Part shown: piece by piece, positions 1-8,473 of the stretch
How the letters are laid out: each line of letters begins with the position of its first letter
How positions within the stretch are numbered: the first letter of the stretch is position 1
Origin: Narthecium ossifragum
Lineage: Eukaryota > Streptophyta > Magnoliopsida > Dioscoreales > Nartheciaceae
Direction of reading: 5' to 3'
NCBI GenBank assembly: GCA_963920575.1
Contig: OY986968.1
Span: 27,286,129 to 27,350,128 of the forward strand
Length of the DNA stretch: 64,000 nucleotides
Notes under the pieces: generated by a model
What the model was told of the DNA's origin: nothing
What the model saw: only the letters and a program-made list of their open reading frames with translations
Databases searched by the model: none
Program-made: the position numbers and the translations under genes

Positions 1-504
1 TAGTTTTTGAATTAGGTGATTGGCATTAATTGGAGTGGTTGGGAATATATACACCTATTCTCAATACAGAAAAGGCATGCATGCATCCACTTATGGCTGG
101 ATGCATGCATTAATGAAGGCATTAATAGTAAAAACGAAAATACTAAAAAATAGATGGAAAATACCAGGAAATAGGGGAAATTGCCGGAAAAAATGAGAAA
201 AATGGTAGAAAAGTATAAAAAAATACCGGAAAATATAATAAAAAAATTTGGAATTTTTCTTGGGAGCAGCCATTAACGGTAAAAAAGGAAATTACTGAAA
301 AGTAGAAAAAATTAATGAGAAATAGGAAAATATGCGAAAAAATGGAAAAATGGCATAAAAGTAGGGAAAATTAATGGAATATAGATTTTTTTTTGCGGAT
401 TTTTTTTAAAGTAATTACTAAATATTGGGAAGTGATTACCAAATATTGGGATGTGACTACAAAATAATGAAAGTGATTACCAAATATTGGAAAGTAATTA
501 CCAA
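1..504. other. AT-rich spacer with a short hairpin
   Basis: No gene is visible. Around 74-110 a short palindrome (gcatgcatcca / tggatgcatgc) can fold into a hairpin. The rest is A-rich sequence with loosely repeated 'ggaaaatacc/gaaaaat' words. It runs into the tandem array that follows and may be its degenerate edge. Confidence 0.5.
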
Positions 505-1166
505 TTTATGGGAAGTAACTACAAATATTGGTAGTTACTTCCCAGTTTTCCTAACTTTTTCTGGGATAGTAACTACAAATATTGGTAGTTACTTCCCAGT
601 TTTCCTACATTTTTTCTGCGATAGTAACTACAAATTATGGAAAAGTAACTACAATTATGGAAAGTAACTACAAATATTGGTAGTTACTTCCCAGTTTTCC
701 TACATTTTTTCTGCGATAATAACTACAAATTATGGAAAAGTAACTACAAATATTGGTAGTTACTTCCGAGTTTTCCTACCTTTTTAATGCGATAGTAACT
801 ACAAATTATGGAAAAGTAACTACAAGTATGGGAAATAACTACAAATATTGGTAGTTACTTCCCAGTTTTCCTACCTTTTTTCTGCGATAGTAACTTCAAA
901 TTATGGAAAAGTAACTACAATTATGGGAAGTAACTACAAATATTGGTAGTTACTTCCCAGTTTTTCTACCTTTTTTATGCGATAGTAACTTCAAATTATG
1001 GAAAAGTAACTACAATTATGGGAAATAACTACAAATATTGGTAGTTACTTCCCAGTTTTCCTACATTTTTTCTGCGTTAGTAACTACAAATTATGGAAAA
1101 GTAACTACAATTATGGGAAGTAACTACAAATATTGGTAGTTACTTCCCAGTTTTCCTACCTTTTTT
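505..1166. repeat. Tandem array of about 95-bp units, each with an internal palindrome
   Basis: The segment 'acaaatattggtagttac' recurs at about 511, 571, 668, 745, 839, 936, 1027 and 1125, mostly 91-98 bp apart with shorter 60- and 77-bp steps. Each unit has the inverted repeat GTAACTAC / GTAGTTAC around an 8-nt spacer, then 'ttcccagttttcctac', a T-run and 'gcgatagtaactacaaattatgg'. Copies differ by a few substitutions. The array runs straight into the assembly gap, so its true length is unknown. Confidence 0.85.
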
Positions 1167-1366
1167 NNNNNNNNNNNNNNNNNNNNNNNNNNNNNNNNNN
1201 NNNNNNNNNNNNNNNNNNNNNNNNNNNNNNNNNNNNNNNNNNNNNNNNNNNNNNNNNNNNNNNNNNNNNNNNNNNNNNNNNNNNNNNNNNNNNNNNNNNN
1301 NNNNNNNNNNNNNNNNNNNNNNNNNNNNNNNNNNNNNNNNNNNNNNNNNNNNNNNNNNNNNNNNNN
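1167..1366. other. Assembly gap of 200 N
   Basis: Exactly 200 undetermined bases abut the tandem array. The round length suggests a placeholder gap rather than a measured distance. Confidence 0.98.
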
Positions 1367-1574
1367 GGATAAAGTTCTATTGTTAGAACAATGGGGGATA
1401 TTGTTGCTAATTAGCTGCTTCAATTTTGGTTGCTGGGGGGTTGTCATCAACATTTTGGTTTTTGACTAAATTAGAAAGTTTGGTCACTTCTAGGCATCAC
1501 TTATAAATGAATTCCATTGTTCAAGCATCTTTCACATAACTGACAAGAAATTTGTTTTGGGTATTGAATCTTTA

Positions 1575-1673
1575 GTGAGAATGCTTTGAGAGGAGCTGTA
1601 GTTACTTCAGGAGCCTGGTTCATATGTCGGTGAAGTGGTTAAAGTTATGGGGAAATCAAAGGTTCTAGTTAAG
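1575..1673 (+). pseudogene. Decayed exon of 26S proteasome ATPase RPT6
   Basis: The + strand translates to 33 codons reading VRML*EEL*LLQEPGSY, then VGEVVKVMGKSKVLVK. This matches the region before the OB domain of RPT6, the regulatory-particle ATPase of the 26S proteasome; the identification is from memory of the family. Two codons are stops, TGA and TAG, where Arg (CGA) and Gln (CAG) are expected, so both fit C-to-T changes. A pyrimidine/AG acceptor ('tctttag') precedes the exon. At its end the donor reads AAG|atatgt instead of AAG|gtatgt. Intron-like sequence remains on both sides, so this is a fragment of genomic DNA, not a processed copy. No other RPT6 exon is visible, though the 200-N gap lies upstream. 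Confidence 0.75.
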
Positions 1674-2020
1674 ATATGTTGTTTACTTTACATGCTTTCA
1701 TTTATAATACTGACCAGCATATGTTGCTTCCCACTCTGTTTTTATCCTCACCTTTTAACCATTAATAGAATAAGGAAGGAGAGCTTCGCGCGCTCAAAGC
1801 TGTTGGCGTGAGAGACCGTGGGTCCCAGCACGAGGTCCACGTAGAGATAGATCGCATTGATGATGGCGTGATGCAACCATCCCTGATCAGGCGGTTCGCG
1901 CCACGCGATGTATCCTCTGCATCGCGGGGCGCGATGCAGGGCCCCCGGATCCCCCCCCCCCCCTCCCACCCACCCACACCACACGCACACGCACACACAC
2001 GCAACAAACTTCTTAAATGT
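1674..2020. other. Spacer with C-run and CA-repeat low complexity
   Basis: No gene. Around 1880-1945 there is GC-rich sequence with repeated 'gcgatg(c/t)a' words. It is followed by a C-tract and short CA/CACG repeats (about 1948-2003). The similarity shared with the second P450 copy begins near 2024. Confidence 0.5.
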
Positions 2021-2048
2021 CGATCAAAAGCTGACCCTCTTCCTAACC

Positions 2049-3611
2049 CTAAACCATCAAGCCATTCTTCATGTAGAGGATGACGGAGTTCTTAGGAGCT
2101 ACTTGATGTCCCTCCACCACATCAATCTGGAAGTTGTAGATGACGGCCGCTGCCACCGTCTTCACCTGCGTAATTGCCATCTCCTTCCCTAAACAACTCC
2201 TCGGCCCGGAGATGAAGGCGAGGAACTTGAATGATGGCTCACGCCGGAGCGTTCCGGCGTCCGATATCCACCGCTCCGGGCGGAACTCCCTGCAGTCCTC
2301 TCCCCACACCGCCTCCATCCTCGCCATCGAGTATATTGAGAAGATGATCCTCATTCCGGCTCTCACTTCCGCGCCACTCGGCAGCCTCTCTTCGCGCAAG
2401 GCCTCCTTGTGCTCAAATGGTACGGGAGGATACAGCCTGAGGGACTCGAGCACCGCTGCATGCAAGTACACCGCCGACTGGAGCTCGTCGGTCCCGAACA
2501 CCGCCGGGCCACCACCTGGCGGCGCGTGAGGCCTTAGCTCTTCCAGGATCTTCTCTTCAACATCAGGGTCTTTGGTGACGAGCCAGATGAACCATGTAAG
2601 TGCTACGGCGACGGGGTCGCGCCCTCCCAACAAGAAGAGCAGTGTGGTGTCACGAAGGAAGCTATTGGGCTCGAACATGGCGTTCCATTATTCGATATTT
2701 TGATGCATGTACACCGTTAGTACGTCGGCCGGTGCTCCATCTTCTTCTTCTTGCGTGTCTCCATTAATGGTGTTCTTGATCAAGTACTTCTTCTTCTTCT
2801 CGATCTGTTCGTGTACGAAGGCGTCCATCACCTTCCACGCCGACGCCAACTTCCTCTCGGTCGCTATGTTGAGCCATCTTATAAGCTTCCACCAGCTCGG
2901 CGGCACCACATGCCTGAAGAGCACTGCCTCAGCAGCATCGTCGACGGCCTTTGCGAAAGGAACAGTCGGGAGGTCAGGTGAGAGCGCCTCGAGATCGACG
3001 CCGAACACCATGGTGCAAGTCAAGTCGAATGACAGCCTCATGAGCACGTCTTGGAGATCGATGGCGCCGCCATTTTCCGAGGCTAGAGTAGCTAGCATTG
3101 GAATCAAGGCCTTCTCTAGCTTTCTCCGGGTGGCTCGCGCCATGAAGGACTTGAGCTTTCTGTCGCTGAGGAAGGCATGAGCCATCTTCCTTTGAACTCG
3201 CCAGGATTCGCCGTCGGCCGCGAAGATGCTGTTGCCGAGGACGTCGACGATCTTGATGAACTCGCTCCCTTTTGGATAGTTAGGGAAGTTGACATTGAAC
3301 ACGTGATTGGCGTTGGCCGGATCGCATGTAAGGAGGAAGTCCAAGCCAAGAAACCAAGGCCCCTTGAACATGAAGGTGCATCCGGCCTCCGAGAGGGCGC
3401 CGGTTAGGTATTCTGGGAGCCGAGGGAATTGGCGGATGAGGCTCGGAAGCATGCCAACCACCGGCCGGTTAACAGGGAGCTGACTCCGCCGGCCGGAGTA
3501 ACAAATGAGGACGATATAGCTTAAGAAGAAGAAAGCAAAGGCTATGAGGACTCCATGGTAGCTCTGCAAGAGACCATGGAAGGGAATTAGCCATGTATTA
3601 GCTGTTTCCAT
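2049..3611 (-). pseudogene. CYP96-like cytochrome P450 with one in-frame stop
   Basis: An intronless P450 reading frame of 521 codons, closely similar to the intact gene at 9592-11178. It starts METANTWLIPFHG with an N-terminal membrane anchor (about residues 18-38). It keeps the K-helix ExxR (ESLRLYPP), the PERW segment and the heme-Cys loop FISGPRSCLG. CYP96 members are ER-bound oxygenases; the best studied hydroxylates mid-chain wax alkanes, and the substrate here is not known. The frame is broken at 2688-2690 by TAA where the paralogue has GAA (YMHQNIE*WNAMF against YMDYKIDECHGMF), with no length change. The I-helix also reads GGRDPVAVALTW, with Pro replacing the oxygen-activating Thr region (GGRDT in the paralogue). 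A truncated protein of 307 residues would lack the heme ligand, so I treat this as a recently inactivated copy. Confidence 0.85.
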
Positions 3612-4400
3612 TGGCTTTGCTAGCTTTCTGCTCTAAAACGGTTCATGTTGGGTATGGGCTAAATAGACAGCCTAGTAGCGTGGCACGTAAAATTTCTTAC
3701 TGGTGGCTTCGAAAAACACCCCCCGAAACGGCTAGGCCCATCTAAATCTTCATCTTCTAATAATATAAATCATCTTGTGCATCGCATAAATCTTTGTCGT
3801 AAATTACCTCATGGCCGAGGACCAGTGTCTAACGTCTTTTGTCCGGCGGTTTTAAATTTTAGTGTTAATTATTAGAATAGTATACAGTCGTCGGCGGGCA
3901 GATGGAAGCATTTATCAATCATCTGTGCATGTGCATGTGCATCGAGATCCTGTGGATTTTTGAGAGATATTTGTACTATCTCAGCATATTTTGGCATAAT
4001 AATTTTTAAATCTATGCATCGAGATCTTGTAGAACAAGTGGATAGGCTGGCTGACCTAAACATGGTTCATCGTTGGTCCCGTTCTTGGGTCTTTGCACCC
4101 GGATTTGAGATACCGAGGGATTTTCCTCTTGATATCTAGTTTTGTTGGCGTTCGGAATTATATAATAGGTGTTGAATTTCCTATGGTGATTTTGACTGGT
4201 TTTTTTTGACAATACAGATTGATTTTTATAATTTTGAATTTGTTGATATACTTGTTGATAGGTTTTTGTATTTTAAATCCAGTTTACTTTTGATTTTACA
4301 CAATAGGTCCGATTTCACTTTTTATGACAATTTCGGCCAAATTTTAATATTTAGGACAATTTTACCCCCTATTAAATCTCCACGACCTCTCCCCCCGACG
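3612..4400. other. P450 upstream region and spacer
   Basis: No gene is supported. It holds the presumed promoter side of the broken P450. 3765-3862 is an inverted copy of sequence at 7843-7930. 3868-3930 resembles 8192-8235 (both contain 'tattagaatagtata' and 'tggaagcatttatca'). The remainder is AT-rich. Confidence 0.5.
3765..3862 (-). repeat. Inverted copy of 7843-7930
   Basis: The reverse complement reads through 'ccgccggacaaaagacg', 'ttagacactggtcctcggcc' and 'acaaagatttatgcgatgc', matching 7850-7920 with few differences. The two copies lie about 4 kb apart in opposite orientation, so part of the P450 spacer was duplicated and inverted, or belongs to a dispersed repeat. Confidence 0.75.
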
Positions 4401-4407
4401 CCCTAGT

Positions 4408-5159
4408 TCCCGCCTCTCTCCTCTCCGGCGACGAGCGATGCCCTAGCTCCCGCCTCTCTCCTCTCCAGCGACAAGCAAGGAGCCCCGTGACAGATGCCCT
4501 AGCCAAAGCCACGTCCACCATCCTGGTCTTCTCCCTCGGCTACACCCTCGGCATCCTCTCCTTGTCCTCCTCCAATTCCGATCTATCCCTCCACCTTCAA
4601 TCCCCAACCTGTTTAAACACCACCACCACCAAGCCCACCGTTCCAACTCCATCGATACCACCATCAACAAGGAAAGAAGAGGACGAGCCCCGACGACCAT
4701 CCACGCCACCAGCGCCACCACCACACGACCTACTCCGCTTCCGTACACAGTGCTCAGACCCCATCCCGGCGACCCAGATCCGCCAGACGATCCTCGACCA
4801 ACTCTACGACGGCCAATCCCCTTACACTAACTTCCCCTCCCCAGCCACCGCCGGCCTCCTCCTCCCCGCCACCGCCAACCCTCGAGGGTGGGGCTCCACC
4901 ACGCCCGTCTTCGCGGACCTCATCTCCACCGTCCGCCCCCGCACGATCATCGAGCTAGGCACCTTCCTCGGTCCCCTTCTCCACCTGCTCCGCCCTCGCG
5001 ACGCTGTGCGAGTGGGGGGTCTACGCGGACCTCATAGAGGTGGACGCGGGGCATGACTTCCACTCCGCGTGGGCGGACATCAACATGGCCTACGCGGTGC
5101 TCAGGCCCGGCGGGGTGCTCTCCGGGCATCGCTCGTCGCTGGAGAGGAGAGAGGCGGGA
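4408..5159. repeat. 34-bp inverted repeat flanking the methyltransferase fragment
   Basis: 4408-4441 (tcccgcctctctcctctccg...) and 5126-5159 are reverse complements over 34 bp with one mismatch. The left arm is also directly repeated at 4448-4477. The arms bracket the methyltransferase piece and mark the junction where its reading frame is lost. Confidence 0.8.
4487..5130 (+). pseudogene. Fragment of a plant SAM-dependent methyltransferase-like gene
   Basis: The + strand opens with MTDALAKATSTILVFSLGY, a hydrophobic N-terminal segment. It continues through a Pro/Thr-rich stretch to RFRTQCSDPIPATQIRQ and VFADLISTVRPRTIIELGTF, which resembles motif I of a plant-specific class I methyltransferase family. 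After a deletion and frame change it resumes as WGVYADLIEVDAGHDFHSAW and AYAVLRPGGVLSGH. The middle and the C-terminal half are missing and the reading frame shifts, so no working enzyme is possible. The fragment is GC-rich in an AT-rich setting and joins directly to fragments of two other genes. Family assignment is from recognition of the motif string. Confidence 0.65.
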
Positions 5160-5279
5160 GGTCGGACGAGAGCGTTGGGGGGAGAGAGGTCGCAGCTAGG
5201 AGTCGGGGGGTGTGGAGATCCGACGGGAGCTTCGGCGGGAGGCGGGGGGAGGTCGGGCGTCGGGGGAGAGAGGTCGCTG

Positions 5280-5490
5280 CCATGCGAGGTCGAGGCCGTT
5301 GGAAAAGAACCTGCCCTCGGCGGCGGTGACGATAGCGGCGCCGCTTCCGGAGGCGGCGGCGTCTGAGCGGACTAGAGCGAGGGCGGAGCGGATGGAGTTG
5401 AGGAGGTCGGGGTTGAGGCGGTGCTCGTCGACACCGGTTAAGGTGAGGAGGTACACCCTACCGCGCTTCTCTGAGGTGCACAGTATCATG
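5280..5490 (-). pseudogene. N-terminal fragment of a plant enoyl-CoA delta-isomerase (ECI)-like gene
   Basis: The minus strand encodes MCTSEKRGRVYLLTLTG-type sequence (LCTSEKRGRVYLLTLTGVDE here), then NPDLLNSIRSALALVRSDAA and AAIVTAAEGRFFSNGLDLAW. This is the N-terminal crotonase-fold part of plant peroxisomal enoyl-CoA hydratase/isomerase proteins, which move double bonds during beta-oxidation of unsaturated fatty acids. Only about 70 residues remain before the sequence turns into Arg/Pro-rich non-homologous translation. The C-terminal half of the fold and the peroxisomal targeting end are absent. It is read opposite to the methyltransferase fragment beside it. Confidence 0.7.
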
Positions 5491-5569
5491 ACGTCGGCAA
5501 TATCAATTTTGACTTGCATGACGTCATGGCAATCCAATTTTGACTCGTAGGCTCATAGCAATGCATGAC

Positions 5570-6063
5570 GTCGGAGGCTTCACCCTCCTTTCCTCTTTCT
5601 CCCCGAGCTCCCGGCGGCTACACTCGGACCTAAGCCCGGCGGCACCTCCACCCAGACCTCCTCCCCAGACGGCCTCAGCGAAATGGTGTCCTCCATCTCC
5701 CTCGTCCAGCCAGAGACGGCCACGGAATCGAACGTCATGCAACTGCCGCGCGCCTTCGTAGTAGGCGTCGGCCTCGAGGTGCTCGTAGTAGAGGTCGTCT
5801 TCACAACGTTGACGTCGAGGTCGTAGTACAGCGTCCCGTTCCCTGCGACGTCGAAGCGGCCGAGGGTGGCTTTTTCCACGTAGACCTTGAGGGGTTCCCA
5901 TGCGCGCCGCCACCCGCGGGTTCCCATGCACGGGAGAGAGAGAGGCCGCGGGAGGTCTTTGGTGAGAGCAACGCTGGGGTTGCCGGCGACGTCCTCGCGC
6001 TAGAAGGCGGCGCGGTAGGCGTCGTCGTTGGGGCCGTGGAGGTCCAAGCTCCACCGGCGACAA
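5570..6063 (-). pseudogene. Fragment of an NDR1/HIN1-like (LEA_2) gene
   Basis: The minus strand contains LKVYVEKATLGRFDVAGNGT and LYYDLDVNV; in another frame it has LYYEHLEADAYYEGAR. These are hallmark strings of the LEA_2 domain of plant NDR1/HIN1-like proteins, membrane-anchored and linked to pathogen responses. The pieces lie in different frames and the surrounding translation does not match the family, so this is a decayed or rearranged partial copy. It adjoins the ECI fragment with little sequence between. Confidence 0.6.
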
Positions 6064-6328
6064 AGCTTCACCGACCTAGTCAGTGTGGCGATGGAGGCTG
6101 AGGTGAGGGTGAGGGTGAGGGGTATTTTGGTCTAAGTTGATAAATTAAAACATAAGTAGATGTTTAAAAAAAATTGCTCCTTGTTGATATGAGAGGGGTG
6201 ATATATTTGTTGATATGAGAGGGGTGATATATTTGTTAATATATGATTGTAACTGATTTTTTTATCTATATAAACTTTACATAGCATGCGGGCTCAATTG
6301 CTCAAAAAAAAAAAAAAAAAAAAAAATG
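6064..6328. other. AT-rich spacer with 31-bp tandem duplication and A-run
   Basis: Contains two adjacent copies of 'ttgttgatatgagaggggtgatatat' (about 6181-6240) and an A-run at 6304-6326. No gene. This may include the right edge of the gene-fragment cluster, but I could not identify a terminal repeat pair. Confidence 0.5.
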
Positions 6329-6530
6329 TAACTATCGGCCACAAAAGAATTTGTTGTGTACACGCCACGAGTCATATGTATAAATTTTTATTATTTTTAC
6401 CTTATCAATTAATCATAGCCAAAAGCTGGTAAAACTAGGATACCCCACGAGAGATTATTTGTTTGGTGGGAGGTTCATATCAGTCCGTGCCAACCACTGC
6501 TAGCTTAAGGACATGTAGCTTTTTTTTTAA
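6329..6530. repeat. Left part of a duplicated spacer block (copy interrupted by the MULE)
   Basis: 'gtaactatcggccac', 'catgccacgagtcatat', 'aaactaggataccccacgag' and 'tcagtccgtgcca' all recur in the same order at 8247-8434. The block continues on the other side of the element at 7822-7841 ('ttctcatcatatgacttg'), which matches 8444-8462. Confidence 0.9.
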
Positions 6531-7812
6531 GGTTTAATTATACTTTTGATACATGTAAAATTTTGGATATATCACTTTAATATCTCTAGTTTTATAATTA
6601 CGTTTTTTATATCTATATTTAATGTATATAACATATTTAGTACCTATCGTTAGACGCCGTTATCCACACTTGACGGCAATCCGCTCACGTGATATCACGT
6701 GAGCGGTTTTCAGTCAATTTTGATTAATTGGTTTCATCTTCTCCATCTCTACTCTATCTCTCTCTCTTCTATCTCTCTCTCTCTCTCTCTCCCTCCCCTG
6801 TCTCTCCATCTCTCCTCTCTCTCCTCTCTGTCTCCCCCTCCCCCTGCCGGATCTCTTCTCTCTCTCCTCCCTCTCTCTTCCGCGCGCTCTCTCTCTCTCT
6901 CTCACTCTCTGTGTTGTCTCTCTCTGTCTCTCCCTCCCTTCTCTATCCTCTCTGTCTTCCCCTCCCCTCCCTGTCTCTCCATCTCTCCCAAGCCGCCGCC
7001 AGCTCCCTCCTTTCTCCATCTCTCCCAAGCCGGTCACCAAGCTCTGACGCCTCACCTCACGAGAGCCGCCGTCGTGGCAAGCCCGATGATGAGCTCCCCC
7101 ATCTCCGACACCAGCTCCCTCTTCCCTCCCATCCCTTCTCATCCTCTCACTATCCCTCTCGTCTCCTCTCTCTCGGCATGCCGGACACGAAGCCTAATGC
7201 CACCCTTCATCGGATCTGCTGACCTGATGCCACATACCGTGCCAAGCTTGACATTGGGTTCCTCCGCCCGACGTCTGGCTCCGCCGCCTCGACTTCGCAC
7301 TCCTCCGTGACCTCCGTCGAGATCGTCACCGAGCTCATGGTCCCGACATCAAGCGACGCCGAGCGCCAGCGCCCGTCTTCGTCGGCCTTAGGCACTCTTC
7401 ACCAGATATGCTCTCCCTGCACCAACCGACCAATCTGGCACCCCGACATGGGACTCGTTCGCCTCGACGTCGAGCTCCTCCGTGACCTCCGTCGAGATCG
7501 TCACCAAGCTCCTGGTCTCGACATCGAGCGACACCGAGCGCCACCGCCCGTCTTCGCCGGTTTGATGCCGCCACTTGACAACTTCATCGTCTCCGTCGAC
7601 GTCCACAAGCGTAATTAAGTCAAGCGCATGGCGCGACGAGAACCAAGTCACGTGCATGTATTAATTTGCTGTTTGAAAAAATAACGCCATTAGACGGTCG
7701 GATCAAAACGAAGCGGTTTTAATAATATAGGTACTAAAAACGTAATTATAAAACTAGAGGTACTGAAGTGGTATATTCAAAATTTTACAAATACCAAAAG
7801 TGTAATTAAGCC
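6531..7812. mobile_element. Non-autonomous Mutator-like element, 1.28 kb, 9-bp target duplication
   Basis: Terminal inverted repeats of about 90 bp: the left end begins ggtttaattatacttttg, the right end as reverse complement ggcttaattacacttttg, and both continue through 'tctagttttataattacgtt'. The element is flanked by identical 9-bp duplications tttttttaa (6522-6530 and 7813-7821), the usual Mutator length. An uninterrupted relative of the site lies at 8435-8443. The interior has no transposase. It holds a CT-rich block (6735-7030) and a GC-rich part with a directly repeated segment of about 100 bp (7287-7385 and 7462-7560). Open frames inside follow low complexity and I do not call them genes. 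Confidence 0.9.
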
Positions 7813-7842
7813 TTTTTTTAATTCTCATCATATGACTTGTAC

Positions 7843-7930
7843 GTTATTAGAACCGCCGGATAAAAGACGTTAGACACTGGTCCTCAACCATGAGGCGGAC
7901 AAAGATTTATGTGATGCGCTTGATGATTTC
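7843..7930 (+). repeat. Partner of the inverted copy at 3765-3862
   Basis: Shares 'gacgttagacactggtcctc' and the following 'acaaagatttatg' with the reverse complement of 3765-3862. It follows directly after the duplicated spacer block. Confidence 0.75.
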
Positions 7931-7931
7931 T

Positions 7932-8215
7932 ATTAGAATAAAGATTCATGCACATGGACATGTGACATGTGTAACGCACATGGCACCTATCGGTAGCCCC
8001 ACTACCGATAAGATAGATGAAGATATCGGGCTACTGATAGGATAGATGAAGATATCGGTAGTTGGTTACAGATTGAATGTATCGGTAGTGAGATACCGAT
8101 ATCTTCATCTATCCCATCAGTAAGTCACTACTGATAAAATCGATACTTTGACTACCAATATGCACATGCCACCTTGTCCATGTACACCAATCACTACTAT
8201 TATTAGAATAGTATA
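7932..8215. repeat. Foldback (palindromic) element with 'accgatatc' core
   Basis: 'agatgaagatatcggtag' on the left half pairs with 'ctaccgat...atatcttcatct' on the right half, so most of the segment can fold on itself. The outer parts ('acatggacatgtgacatgtg' and 'ccaccttgtccatgta') form an imperfect terminal inverted repeat. The left end and the 'accgat' words recur at 46518-46800, so this is a dispersed family. No coding capacity. Confidence 0.7.
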
Positions 8216-8246
8216 GCAGTTGGAAGCATTTATCAGTCAGTACGTG

Positions 8247-8473
8247 TAACTATCGGCCACTAATGATTTGTTGTGTACATGCCACGAGTCATATATATAA
8301 ATTTTTATTATTTTTGGCTTATCAATTAATCATAGTCAAAAGCTAGTAAAACTAGGATACCCCATGAGAAATTATTTGTTTGGTGTTCGCATATCAGTCC
8401 GTGCCAAAGCACTACTAACTTAACGACATGTAACTTTTTTTAATTCTCATCATATGACTTGCACATTATTAGA
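8247..8473. repeat. Second copy of the spacer block, carrying the empty MULE site
   Basis: Matches 6329-6530 joined to 7822-7843 with scattered substitutions. At 8435-8443 the uninterrupted tttttttaa sits where the other copy carries the 1.28-kb element. It shows that the element inserted after the block was duplicated. Confidence 0.9.

Noticed and set aside
505..1166. CRISPR-like array
   Set aside because: Units are contiguous degenerate tandem repeats without unique spacers, and the genome is eukaryotic.
1124..1453. Open frames across the first N gap
   Set aside because: Frame continuity is an artefact of undetermined bases; the same applies to 44489-44887.
2680..2700. The P450 stop as an intron boundary
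   Set aside because: The paralogue aligns with no length difference and no GT-AG pair surrounds the stop, so it is a substitution.
2140..3407. Several + strand frames over the broken P450
   Set aside because: Antisense shadows of the P450; the same pattern repeats over the intact copy at 9710-11094.
4947..5550. Arg/Gly-rich frames on both strands of the fragment cluster
   Set aside because: GC-rich out-of-frame translation of the methyltransferase and isomerase pieces.
4200..6260. A terminal inverted repeat pair for the gene-fragment cluster
   Set aside because: 'gacaattttacccc' (about 4353) and 'gggtattttggtc' (about 6120) look loosely related but are too short and divergent to name element ends.
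6699..7310. Ser/Leu-rich frames of 140-200 codons in the Mutator-like element
   Set aside because: They follow a CT microsatellite-like tract open in several frames; no domain is visible.
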